Source of the DNA: JBMYYR01 sp965243605
GTDB lineage: Bacteria > Bacteroidota > Bacteroidia > Flavobacteriales > CAJXXR01
Assembly (NCBI GenBank): GCA_965243605.1
Contig: CBDEVQ010000025.1
Location: 1 to 64,000 of the forward strand
Length of the DNA stretch: 64,000 nt
Reading direction: 5' to 3'
A model generated the notes under the pieces. The model saw nothing but the letters and a program-made list of their open reading frames with translations, made no database searches and was not told the DNA's origin. Positions 9,895 to 17,562 of this stretch are shown here, one piece after another (the first letter of the stretch is position 1; each line of letters starts with the position of its first letter). The translations under genes were made by a program, and so were the position numbers.

Positions 9895-11127
9895 ATGTCT
9901 ATTGATAATAAAAACGAATTCCGATTCTTACAAAGAATGGTTGATATTGGCGCGAATAAAGGCTTTTCTGTAACTGAAATTAGGTATCTACGTGTTACGA
10001 ATATTGCATCTATTCTAGGTGCCATATTTAATGTAGTTTGGATGCTAATTTCAATTTATCTCACAGACTCTTCAATAATTTACGGAAGCAATGCCCTGTT
10101 GGGAATAATGTTTCTCATTGTGTTAATTTTTAACAATAAAGGTTGGCGGGTACTGGCAACCATTTGGCTTACAATTGCATCATATACATCGGTTCTTTTA
10201 TTTCTTTACTTGTTAGGATACTCGTCAGGCGTTTCGGTCATCTGTTTCTTAATAATAATATTACCTTACATGACTTTTCCTCGAAAAGCAAGGAAATTAG
10301 CTCATGGTTTTAGTATACTGGCTTGTTTAACGATGATTGGTACTGTTATATTTCAATCCAATATTAATGCGCATTATGAGGGTGTAGATCCTTATTTATC
10401 ACAAGTTGTTAATACCAGTATAACGGGATTCATCTGTTTAGCACTAATATGGAGTTTATCAGTGCTCATTGATAGATCTGAGGAATCTTTAATGACCGAG
10501 CAGAAAAAAACAGATGATTTATTATATAATATTCTACCGGTAAATGTAGCAAAGGATTTAAAAGAAACTGGTAAAACAATTCCCAAAAGGCATAAGAATG
10601 TGACCGTTCTATTTACAGACTTTAAGGGTTTTACAGAATTAGTTGCATCCATTTCTGAAATTACTTTAGTGAATGAGCTCAATGATATTTTTGGACGATT
10701 TGATGAACTTGTTGAAGATGCAGGCGTTGAAAAAATTGAAACCATAGGTGATGCTTATGTGGCCGCATCTGGTTTTGGAGAAGGGATAACGGAACATGCT
10801 TTAAATTGCATTACAGCTGCTCAGCGGATGTTAGACTATCTAGAGGAAAGAAATCGGAAACATGAAATACAGTGGAAGATGAGAGTTGGGATACACTCTG
10901 GACCTATTGTAGCTGGAGTAGTTGGGAAGAATAAGTATAGATATGATCTTTTTGGAGATACAATAAATACGGCAAGTCGGATGGAGACATCAGGAGAACC
11001 TGGTAAAATAAATATTTCAGGATCGACCTATCAACTTGTTAAAAATAATATTAATTGCGAATACAGAGGGAAAATTCATGCTAAAGGTAAAGGGGAATTG
11101 GAAATGTATTTTGTAAATAAAAAGTAA
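9895..11127 (+). CDS. Membrane-bound class III adenylate/guanylate cyclase
   Basis: A 410-residue class III nucleotide cyclase. Residues 35-195 contain about six hydrophobic segments forming a membrane domain. A short signalling helix (LLYNILPVNVAKDLKETG) leads into the catalytic domain at about 233-408. Metal-binding aspartates are Asp242 (TDFKGF) and Asp286 (IGDAY); the transition-state residues lie in NTASRM (Asn358, Arg362). The two base-specificity positions are mixed: Glu282 (in KIETIGDAY), as in guanylate cyclases, and Asp351 (YDLFGD), as in adenylate cyclases. The substrate is therefore uncertain. Unusually for this phylum, a good GAGGAG Shine-Dalgarno sequence lies at 9885-9890, fixing the start. 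It has no close operon partner; Crp/Fnr regulators lie 2-4 kb downstream. Confidence 0.9.
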   Translation: MSIDNKNEFRFLQRMVDIGANKGFSVTEIRYLRVTNIASILGAIFNVVWMLISIYLTDSSIIYGSNALLGIMFLIVLIFNNKGWRVLATIWLTIASYTSVLLFLYLLGYSSGVSVICFLIIILPYMTFPRKARKLAHGFSILACLTMIGTVIFQSNINAHYEGVDPYLSQVVNTSITGFICLALIWSLSVLIDRSEESLMTEQKKTDDLLYNILPVNVAKDLKETGKTIPKRHKNVTVLFTDFKGFTELVASISEITLVNELNDIFGRFDELVEDAGVEKIETIGDAYVAASGFGEGITEHALNCITAAQRMLDYLEERNRKHEIQWKMRVGIHSGPIVAGVVGKNKYRYDLFGDTINTASRMETSGEPGKINISGSTYQLVKNNINCEYRGKIHAKGKGELEMYFVNKK

Positions 11128-11191
11128 TGGTATTCAACATTAATAATTGAGGTGTTATATTGGATTTATCATTTGAAAACAATGTATACTT

Positions 11192-11220
11192 CCCCTCTTG
11201 AGAGGGGTTAGGGGTGTGTG
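11192..11220. repeat. Short G/C-rich hairpin repeat
   Basis: CCCCTC-TTGA-GAGGGG is a perfect 6-bp hairpin followed by TTAGGGGTGTG. It stands out from the AT-rich surroundings and resembles short dispersed intergenic repeats of flavobacterial genomes. Only one copy is seen in this window, so its repeat nature rests on recollection rather than on the sequence. Confidence 0.4.
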
Positions 11221-11278
11221 AAATCATCAGAGGTTATTGTATAATCAAAAGTTATTATCCAATAAATAGTTCTCGATA

Positions 11279-11625
11279 CATTAAAATCTTTTTGTCAGCA
11301 TAATATTTGATTTCCGTTAAGAATTTTTGAAACCTTGGAGAAAATTTAGGAAATCAAATATGATCTTTACGTAAGTAAAGAATGCCTTCAAAAAGTGTCG
11401 TTTTCTTTGTTTCCGTTTCTTTTGGACAAGCAAAAGAAATGAAAATCTCAGTGATAACGTAGTGATATGATTTTATTAAATATGGTACGAGTATTGGAAT
11501 AAAATTGTATCGAGAATAATATGATTTTGAAAGGTTTTTTTTTGTTTTACTGTGACACTATCGTTGTAATTTTCCTTTTTTATTCACTTTATTGTCTGTT
11601 TTATTGGTGTTTATATGGATGAATG
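11279..11625. repeat. 347-bp tandem direct repeat, copy 1
   Basis: First of three head-to-tail copies starting CATTAAAATCTTTTTG. It encodes no ORF. Inside it are a 13-bp inverted repeat (ATATTTGATTTCC at 11303-11315 with its complement at 11349-11361), a small hairpin CTTTAC-GTAA-GTAAAG directly after, and a CTTTTG-GACAAG-CAAAAG hairpin. It differs from copies 2 and 3 at a few positions (GTGATATG, GGAATAAAATTG). Confidence 0.9.
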
Positions 11626-11972
11626 CATTAAAATCTTTTTGTCAGCATAATATTTGATTTCCGTTAAGAATTTTTGAAACCTTGGAGAAAATTTAGGAAA
11701 TCAAATATGATCTTTACGTAAGTAAAGAATGCCTTCAAAAAGTGTCGTTTTCTTTGTTTCCGTTTCTTTTGGACAAGCAAAAGAAATGAAAATCTCAGTG
11801 ATAACGTAGTGGTATGATTTTATTAAATATGGTACGAGTATTGGAATAGAATTGTATCGAGAATAATATGATTTTGAAAGGGGCTTTTTTGTTTTACTGT
11901 GACACTATCGTTGTAATTTTCCTTTTTTATTCACTTTATTGTCTGTTTTATTGGTGTTTATATGGATGAATG
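11626..11972. repeat. 347-bp tandem direct repeat, copy 2
   Basis: Second copy, exactly 347 bp after the first, with all three internal inverted repeats conserved. It differs by point changes (GTGGTATG, GGAATAGAATTG) and by GGGGC in place of the start of the T run near the 3' part. Confidence 0.9.
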
Positions 11973-12301
11973 CATTAAAATCTTTTTGTCAGCATAATAT
12001 TTGATTTCCGTTAAGAATTTTTGAAACCTTGGAGAAAATTTAGGAAATCAAATATGATCTTTACGTAAGTAAAGAATGCCTTCAAAAAGTGTCGTTTTCT
12101 TTGTTTCCGTTTCTTTTGGACAAGCAAAAGAAATGAAAATCTCAGTGATAACGTAGTGGTATGATTTTATTAAATATGGTACGAGTATTGGAATAGAATT
12201 GTATCGAGAATAATATGATTTTGAAAGGTTTTTTTTTGTTTTACTTTGACGCTATCGTTGTGATTTTCCTTTTTTATTCACTTTATTGTCTGTTTTATTG
12301 G
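11973..12301. repeat. 347-bp tandem direct repeat, truncated copy 3
   Basis: Third copy, again 347 bp on. It is cut off after TTATTGG where the left inverted repeat of the IS3-family element begins, so about 18 bp of its 3' end are missing. Point differences (ACTTTGACGCTATCG) show that the copies have diverged slightly. Confidence 0.85.
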
Positions 12302-12357
12302 TGGTATTTCTACCTTTGTTGGTAGAGTAAGTTAAGACAAAACTTATTTTAGCAGTT

Positions 12358-12663
12358 ATGAAGAGAAGTACTTACGAAGAATCCTTTAAGTTAATGATAA
12401 TGGATTTATACAAAGGCGGACAATCGATGTCTAGCTTATCGTCTGAATATTCAATAAATTTGAATATGTTATATCGTTGGCGTCGAGAATATTTAAACCC
12501 AAAGCGTCCCAGTTTTACGGGCAGAGGCAATGCAGCTTTGACTGATGAACAAAAAGAACTAAAGCATTTAAAAGAAAAATTAAAAGATGTAACCATGGAA
12601 CGTGACATCTTAAAAAAGGCAGTAAGCATTTTCTCCAAGAAAGACAGAACAGGTACGCTATAA
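12358..12663 (+). CDS. IS3-family transposase OrfA
   Basis: A 101-residue OrfA with an N-terminal helix-turn-helix of the HTH_Tnp_1 type (SMSSLSSEYSINLNMLYRWR) and a C-terminal leucine-zipper-like coiled coil (LKHLKEKLKDVTMERDILKK). It binds the IS ends. Near its 3' end is the slippery heptamer A AAA AAG at 12612-12618, where -1 ribosomal frameshifting would fuse OrfA to OrfB. This is the established IS3 mechanism; the motif itself is visible here. Confidence 0.93.
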   Translation: MKRSTYEESFKLMIMDLYKGGQSMSSLSSEYSINLNMLYRWRREYLNPKRPSFTGRGNAALTDEQKELKHLKEKLKDVTMERDILKKAVSIFSKKDRTGTL

Positions 12664-12665
12664 TT

Positions 12666-13532
12666 TTGGAATATTCAGCAACCTATTGTGTCGAGAAGAT
12701 GTGTAAGTCTTTAAATATAAGTTCTAATGCGTATTATTCATGGAAACGTAGGCTAGATATAGAACGTTCTAGCATCACAATAGAATTAAAAGAGTCTATT
12801 CAAGCGGTTTATGCAGAAAATAGAGGATTGTACGGAGCTCCTAAACTCCAAAAAGCTCTAGAGAGAAAAGGTGTTTTTTACTCGAGGTCTTATATTTCTA
12901 GATTGATGAAAGAAATGGGGCTATATTCTAAGACACGTAGGAAATTTACTAATACAACGGACTCAAATCATAGTCATAGAGTAGAAGAAAATCATTTAGA
13001 TCGGAATTTTGAGGTATTAGAACTTGGGAAAGTATGGGTATCGGATATTACTTATATCAAAGTTAATCAGACCTGGCAATATTTAACTACAATGATTGAT
13101 TTAGCAGACCGTAAGGTTGTAGGGTGGTCTGTAAGTTCTAATCTAACAGCTACAGATACTGTTATTACAGCTTGGAAACATGCGCGATTAAATCGAAATA
13201 TAGAAGATGACTTTATATTACACTCGGATCGTGGAGTACAATATACATGTGATGATTTTAAACAGATTATTAACTTAAATACAAAAGCGAAACAATCTAT
13301 GAGTAGAAAAGGAAATTGCTGGGATAATGCCGTTGCCGAGTCTTTTTTTAAAACAATTAAAACTGAACTATGCTACCTCATTACATTTGAATCTAAGAAA
13401 CATTTGGAGACCGAAATCTTTAAATATATGAACTGGTATAATAACTCTAGATTACACTCTACTCTAGACTACAAAACACCTACCGAAAAAGAACAAGAAT
13501 TAAGATACAAACAAATTAAACGAGTGGCTTAA
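12666..13532 (+). CDS. IS3-family transposase OrfB (DDE integrase core)
   Basis: The OrfB catalytic part has an N-terminal HTH_21-like region followed by an rve integrase core. DDE residues are visible in WVSDITYIKV (first Asp), HSDRGVQYT (second Asp) and the catalytic-Glu helix WDNAVAESFFKT. The region is in the -1 frame relative to OrfA and is open upstream through the slippery site at 12612-12618. The natural product is therefore the OrfAB fusion (…RYAIILEYSATYC…) rather than an independent start at the TTG at 12666. The stop codon lies inside the right inverted repeat. All key residues are present, so the element may be active. Confidence 0.93.
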   Translation: MEYSATYCVEKMCKSLNISSNAYYSWKRRLDIERSSITIELKESIQAVYAENRGLYGAPKLQKALERKGVFYSRSYISRLMKEMGLYSKTRRKFTNTTDSNHSHRVEENHLDRNFEVLELGKVWVSDITYIKVNQTWQYLTTMIDLADRKVVGWSVSSNLTATDTVITAWKHARLNRNIEDDFILHSDRGVQYTCDDFKQIINLNTKAKQSMSRKGNCWDNAVAESFFKTIKTELCYLITFESKKHLETEIFKYMNWYNNSRLHSTLDYKTPTEKEQELRYKQIKRVA

Positions 13533-13563
13533 CTTTTTCTACCAAATTTTGTAGGAATATCAA

Positions 13564-13839
13564 TGTGAACTTTACACAATCACAAAAGAAAATTATGCAC
13601 TTTTGAACAAAATAGTTCCAAATTGGGCGGAAATGGAAAAACAATTTATTGCAGGTTGTTTTATTCAATTAGAAGATAGAGTATTTAGTCATTTATCGCT
13701 TAGTGCAGAAGAACGTTACAATAAGCTTTTCGAAAACAACAAAGAACTTTTTAATCAAGTTCCATTGCAATATATAGCTTCAATGCTGGGAATGTCGCCA
13801 GAAACATTCAGCCGAATAAGGAATAAAAAAAAATCTTGA
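13564..13839 (+). pseudogene. Crp/Fnr-family regulator, N-terminal half deleted at the IS junction
   Basis: Open reading starts directly at the right end of the IS and runs in frame as ELYTITKENYALLNKIVPNW… to the stop at 13839. It covers only the dimerisation helix and the C-terminal helix-turn-helix (VPLQYIASMLGMSPETFSRI) of a Crp/Fnr-type regulator. The cyclic-nucleotide-binding beta roll is missing. It resembles the intact Crp/Fnr protein at 14480-15061 (compare VPQYMVASYLGITPEFLSKL). A TTG at 13603 could begin a short DNA-binding fragment, but a functional product is doubtful. Confidence 0.8.
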
Positions 13840-13871
13840 TTTTTGTCAAGAGCAAAAAGTCGATTTGAACC

Positions 13872-13879
13872 TAACTTTG
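13872..13879 (+). promoter_or_regulatory. Bacteroidota -7 promoter element (TAACTTTG)
   Basis: TAACTTTG matches the TAnnTTTG -7 consensus of this phylum. It lies 19 bp before the ATG at 13898, so transcription would start just upstream of that codon. This also rules against the in-frame TTG at 13865 as the true start. Confidence 0.6.
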
Positions 13880-13897
13880 TCAAATACATTAGATATT

Positions 13898-14317
13898 ATG
13901 GCGAAGCAAATTAAAACATCCATTACAATAAACGCAAGTAAAGAGAAAGTATGGAAAATACTTACCGATTTTGAGAATTACAATCAATGGAATTCATTTA
14001 TTAAGTCGGTTACAGGAACTCTGAAAGTTGGAAAACATATTAAGGTGGAATTACAAGGAATGACCTTTAAACCAGTTGTATTAACATTTAATGAAAACTC
14101 TGAATTAAAATGGCTTGGTCACCTTTGGTTTAAAGGACTGTTTGACGGAGAGCACAAATTCAAACTCACTGACAATGGAAACGGAACAACCAATTTTGAG
14201 CATAGCGAGAATTTTAGTGGAATTTTGGTCAAATTGTTTTCAAAAAAAATAGATAAGGACACTAAAAATGGTTTTGAACAAATGAACAAGGAATTGAAAT
14301 TACGAGCGGAAAAATAG
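13898..14317 (+). CDS. SRPBCC-superfamily protein (polyketide cyclase/dehydrase-like)
   Basis: A 139-residue SRPBCC protein. It starts with the family pattern of a strand plus ASKEKVWKILTDFENYNQWNSFI, followed by ITxSVTG-like and LKVGKHIKVELQ hairpins and a C-terminal helix (KDTKNGFEQMNKELKLRAEK). Such domains bind hydrophobic ligands; no catalytic residues can be assigned. The frame is open from a TTG at 13865, but a -7 promoter element at 13872-13879 places the start at the ATG at 13898. It sits between the truncated and intact Crp/Fnr regulators, a common arrangement for small inducible operons. Confidence 0.8.
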   Translation: MAKQIKTSITINASKEKVWKILTDFENYNQWNSFIKSVTGTLKVGKHIKVELQGMTFKPVVLTFNENSELKWLGHLWFKGLFDGEHKFKLTDNGNGTTNFEHSENFSGILVKLFSKKIDKDTKNGFEQMNKELKLRAEK

Positions 14318-14479
14318 TAAGCCCAAAAATGTGAATAATTCATTGATAACTATAGCCTATTTACGAAAGTATTCACGGACTTTTTATTTGGCTTTTATTT
14401 GCTAAATTAGTCGCTTAAACACGAAACGAAATCATAGACAAACAGGTTGCCACACATTAAAAACGATATCAAGAAAGAA

Positions 14480-15061
14480 ATGACTCCAATTGATAAACTC
14501 ATAGTGCATTTTAGAAAAAGTATAACACTTACAGATGATGAAGCGGAAATCGTTGGTGGATGTTTTACTTTAGTCGAATTAAAAAAGAAAGAAATTCTTT
14601 TATACGAGGGTAATATTTCATCTCATATGAGATTTATTTCAGATGGTTGTCTCAGAAGTTATTATATGGATGAAGATACAAAAGAGCATATCATTCAATT
14701 CGGAATAGAAGATTGGTGGATTAATGATTTATACAGTTACCTCACTAATACTCCTTCTAAACAATTTGTTCAAGCTATTGAAAATAGCATAGTACTCCAA
14801 ATACATAAAGACAAATTAAACGAGCTGTATAATAATGTGCCAGCAGTAGAACGTTTTTTTAGATTCAAATTTGAAAGAGCCTATGTATCATTGCAGGAAC
14901 GAACTATTAATACCATGAGTAAAACGGCCGAAGAGCATTACCTTAATTTCCGTACAAAGCATAGAGATATAGAGCAGCGTGTGCCGCAATATATGGTTGC
15001 TTCTTACTTAGGAATTACACCCGAATTTTTAAGTAAACTCAGAAAAAACACTTCGAAATAA
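14480..15061 (+). CDS. Crp/Fnr-family transcriptional regulator
   Basis: A 193-residue regulator with an N-terminal cyclic-nucleotide-binding-type beta roll (KKKEILLYEGNISSHMRFIS, then GCLRSYYMDEDTKEHIIQF), a dimerisation helix and a C-terminal helix-turn-helix (VPQYMVASYLGITPEFLSKL). It lacks a clear PRAAR-like phosphate-binding cassette, so cAMP binding is not supported. Many flavobacterial members of this family are of this type. In-frame codons extend upstream to a TTG at 14447; MTPIDKL at 14480 is the more typical start. It probably controls the next genes (beta-barrel, DoxX, SnoaL-like), inferred from position. Confidence 0.88.
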   Translation: MTPIDKLIVHFRKSITLTDDEAEIVGGCFTLVELKKKEILLYEGNISSHMRFISDGCLRSYYMDEDTKEHIIQFGIEDWWINDLYSYLTNTPSKQFVQAIENSIVLQIHKDKLNELYNNVPAVERFFRFKFERAYVSLQERTINTMSKTAEEHYLNFRTKHRDIEQRVPQYMVASYLGITPEFLSKLRKNTSK

Positions 15062-15136
15062 GTCGTTCTTAACCTACATTAAGATTCCCTATATAACATA
15101 GCAGTTACTTTGCCTTATCAATAAAAAGATTGGGCT

Positions 15137-15757
15137 ATGTTAAGAATTATTAGTATTTCGATTATTTTCCTATTTTCCGCTTTGGCATCAAAGGCACAAG
15201 AGGTTGGTTTCTCTCCAGAATTGCTACTCGGCCATAGGTCACTTACCTATCAACATTTTGTAACGCATCGTTTAGACAATAAATGGTCTATAAACAATGT
15301 TTCTTATTTTGATACAGAATATACCAATGAGATAAATGACATCTATTTTATTCGAAATATGGTGTCTTTCCATTTCAATAAACACATTCAAGTTAATACT
15401 TCGATAGGTGCTAAAAATCCTGGTTCATTTGCTACCCTAACCTTGCAACACAAATTTTCGGTATCCAGTTTTAAGTTCACCTATGCAATTGGTAGTACTT
15501 ATCAAAATGGGTTTACACTTGAACAAAATTTAATGCTGAATTATACCCCCGTTTTGAGTAAAGATATTAAAGCATATCTAAATCTATTTGTAATTGTAAA
15601 TACAGATTTTGAAATATTAAATAGAGGGATACAACAATTTAGAATTGGGATTCAAAAAGAAAATTTTATTACGGGAATAGCAGTCAATCTAGATCAATTT
15701 ACAGGAGGAGTAAAAACACTCCAAAATTGCGGGCTTTTTATAAAATGTAACTTTTAA
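15137..15757 (+). CDS. Outer-membrane beta-barrel-like secreted protein
   Basis: A 206-residue protein with a Sec signal peptide (cleavage near SKAQ). It has alternating aromatic and polar strands throughout (KWSINNVSYFDTEYTNE, KFTYAIGSTYQNGFTLEQN, ENFITGIAVNLDQF) and ends in Phe (IKCNF), as expected for a small outer-membrane barrel. No specific family is recognised. The sequence TTACTTTG at 15115-15122, one mismatch from the -7 consensus, lies 15 bp upstream and is a plausible promoter. It is 9 bp from the following doxX-like gene, so the two are co-transcribed. Confidence 0.7.
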   Translation: MLRIISISIIFLFSALASKAQEVGFSPELLLGHRSLTYQHFVTHRLDNKWSINNVSYFDTEYTNEINDIYFIRNMVSFHFNKHIQVNTSIGAKNPGSFATLTLQHKFSVSSFKFTYAIGSTYQNGFTLEQNLMLNYTPVLSKDIKAYLNLFVIVNTDFEILNRGIQQFRIGIQKENFITGIAVNLDQFTGGVKTLQNCGLFIKCNF

Positions 15758-15766
15758 ACTATAGAT

Positions 15767-16171
15767 ATGGAAAACACAAAACAAGACCTCGGTATAGTAC
15801 TTATAAGAATAAGTATTGCATTTACAATGCTTATTTACGGAATTAGCAAATTGAGATTTGGAATAGATTTTATTTTAAACCAAATAGCCCAATACGGACT
15901 GCCATCATTTTTAGGTTATGGCGTTTATGTTGGTGAAATTATTGCACCTATTCTTATAATAATAGGGTATAGAACAAAACTTGCCGGACTTATATTCGCA
16001 ACCAATTGCTTTGTAGCAATATTATTAGTGCAGCTTCCAAACTTACAGAAAATTAATGGTTTTGGTGGTTGGGAAATGGGACCATTATTTATTTACACTC
16101 TTTTTGGTATCGCAATATTTTTTACTGGTGGAGGTAAATATAGCGTGTCAACTAAAAATAAATGGGATTAG
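15767..16171 (+). CDS. DoxX-family membrane protein
   Basis: A 134-residue protein with four hydrophobic helices in the DoxX pattern: LGIVLIRISIAFTMLIYGIS with the following KLRFG, a GYGVYVGEIIAPILIIIGY segment, LAGLIFATNCFVAILL, and a C-terminal FIYTLFGIAIFFTGGGKYS. DoxX proteins are inner-membrane proteins with a proposed redox or membrane-protection role. It follows the beta-barrel gene by 9 bp and precedes the SnoaL-like gene by 22 bp, indicating one operon under the adjacent Crp/Fnr regulator. Confidence 0.88.
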   Translation: MENTKQDLGIVLIRISIAFTMLIYGISKLRFGIDFILNQIAQYGLPSFLGYGVYVGEIIAPILIIIGYRTKLAGLIFATNCFVAILLVQLPNLQKINGFGGWEMGPLFIYTLFGIAIFFTGGGKYSVSTKNKWD

Positions 16172-16193
16172 GAATCAATCAAATTAAACTAAA

Positions 16194-16613
16194 ATGATAG
16201 AAATGAAAAAGTCAAATATAGAAGTTGTACAAGATTACTTCAATGCATTTCAAAATGGAGATATGGAGAACGTTTTAAACGCATTTCATTCAGATTGTTA
16301 TATCGTAAGCGTTAAAGAAGAAGAACGTCCAAAAAAGCAATTACACGGTATTTACAGAACAAAAGAGGAGGCCAAACAGTTTTTGAAGAACATCACTTCG
16401 TTGTTCGATACAAAATATTTTACGGTAAATCAAATAGCGTCTGCGGGAGATAATTTAGTAATGTCAAATGGTACTTTTTCGCATGAAGTCAAAACAACTG
16501 GCAAGCTTTTCAATAGTTCATGGGTGCAGCTTTGCATTATCGAGAATGAAAAAATAAAGGAGTATCGATTTTATGAAGATTCGGCAGCTTTTGTTGCTGC
16601 TTCAACAAAATAA
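16194..16613 (+). CDS. SnoaL-like / NTF2-fold protein
   Basis: A 139-residue NTF2-like protein of the ketosteroid-isomerase / SnoaL type. It opens with the helix VVQDYFNAFQNGDMENVLNAFHSDC, and the Y/N-rich beta sheet follows (KQLHGIYRTKEEAKQF, NGTFSHEVKTTG, ENEKIKEYRFYEDSAAF). Members are small enzymes or ligand-binding proteins; no specific reaction can be assigned. A second ATG nine bases in (16203) is an equally possible start. It is probably the last gene of the barrel-DoxX-SnoaL operon. Confidence 0.85.
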   Translation: MIEMKKSNIEVVQDYFNAFQNGDMENVLNAFHSDCYIVSVKEEERPKKQLHGIYRTKEEAKQFLKNITSLFDTKYFTVNQIASAGDNLVMSNGTFSHEVKTTGKLFNSSWVQLCIIENEKIKEYRFYEDSAAFVAASTK

Positions 16614-16681
16614 AACTAAAGAATGGAGTGATAGTAAACTTCACGTTTTATTATTACTCCAACAATTAAAAATTTCATATT

Positions 16682-17410
16682 ATGACTAATTACAGCATAG
16701 ATCACTTATTCAAATTTTGGGAATATATAGGAGTACTAGGTGATTTTTTCACCAATAAAGGGGGTTACAAGTGTAGCTACCAAAGTAATATGTCTTGGCC
16801 AAGTAAAATTTTCGAAATTGATAGTAACCGAATAGATTTTGAGCAGCTAAAAATGAAAATGAAAAATGGTATTTTACCAAAATCCTTAGGCATACCTAAG
16901 AATGAATTGGTAGAAAAGTTGCTTTTAATTCACAATTTTGAAAAAACATCAGTAGTGAAAGGAATGTTTTTAAATATATCTATTGAGCATAAACCTAAAG
17001 ATAATTTTCCGACTATACAACGAGTAGATACAAAGTCAAAAGCTATTGAATTTGCAAATGTTGCTGCCAAATCATTTGGGTATGAAATTTACCCAAATAC
17101 TATAATCTCTTTGCTTAATTCTGATTCAAATATCAGGATGTATTTAGGTAGTCATAACGGCTATGCAGTGAGTTGTGGCATCATTTTTTTAGATGAAAAT
17201 AAAGTTTCAGGGATCCATATGATTGGCACAATCCCTGAATATAGAGGACTAGGGTTAGGGAAAATTATGACTACTAAGTTGATATTCGAAGCTTTTAATA
17301 ACCGAAGCAATACTGTTGTTTTAGTAGCTTCAGAATCTGGTGAAAGAATTTACTCTAAAATGGGATTTAAAGTTGATGGAACCTTAAGCAGTTATTCAAT
17401 ACAAGAATAA
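16682..17410 (+). CDS. GNAT-family N-acetyltransferase, two-part protein
   Basis: A 242-residue protein. Residues 1-110 form a degenerate N-terminal part with an aromatic-rich start. Residues 120-240 are a GNAT domain with the acetyl-CoA-binding motif IPEYRGLGLGKIM and the C-terminal SGERIYSKMGFKVDG strand typical of the family. This double-domain layout is common among uncharacterised GNAT proteins. The acceptor substrate is unknown. It begins with ATG at 16682 and has about 70 bp of leader; it looks like an independent transcript. Confidence 0.8.
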   Translation: MTNYSIDHLFKFWEYIGVLGDFFTNKGGYKCSYQSNMSWPSKIFEIDSNRIDFEQLKMKMKNGILPKSLGIPKNELVEKLLLIHNFEKTSVVKGMFLNISIEHKPKDNFPTIQRVDTKSKAIEFANVAAKSFGYEIYPNTIISLLNSDSNIRMYLGSHNGYAVSCGIIFLDENKVSGIHMIGTIPEYRGLGLGKIMTTKLIFEAFNNRSNTVVLVASESGERIYSKMGFKVDGTLSSYSIQE

Positions 17411-17562
17411 TGTGTTACAACAGTGTATATAAAAAATAGCAGTTTAAGTGTTTAATTAAAAGCAATTTTATAAATTTAAAGTCAGCAAAATATTGAAAAT
17501 TTAGTTCGTCAAAATTGGCTGCTTTTTATATACAAATCGTTAGCTGTAATTAAAAAAATAAA

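Larger units (their letters stand above)
12302..13562 (+). mobile_element. IS3-family insertion sequence, 1261 bp
   Basis: A complete IS3-family element. Imperfect terminal inverted repeats of about 35 bp lie at 12302-12336 and 13528-13562, starting TG and matching at about 26 of 35 positions, with shared cores such as GGTAGA and AAGTTAAG. It encodes OrfA and OrfB in the usual -1 frame relationship. The left end lies within the 347-bp repeat copy 3. The right end abuts the truncated Crp/Fnr gene. The 3-4 bp flanking each end do not match, so there is no target-site duplication, which suggests a deletion or recombination after insertion. Confidence 0.9.

Noticed and set aside
11279..12301. CRISPR array
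   Set aside because: The repeat unit is 347 bp with no spacer structure and no cas genes.
12666..13532. Independent OrfB start at TTG 12666
   Set aside because: The frame is open upstream through the A AAA AAG slippery site, so the usual IS3 OrfAB frameshift fusion explains it better.
13865..13897. TTG start for the SRPBCC gene
   Set aside because: A TAnnTTTG promoter element lies within this stretch, so the ATG at 13898 is the better start.
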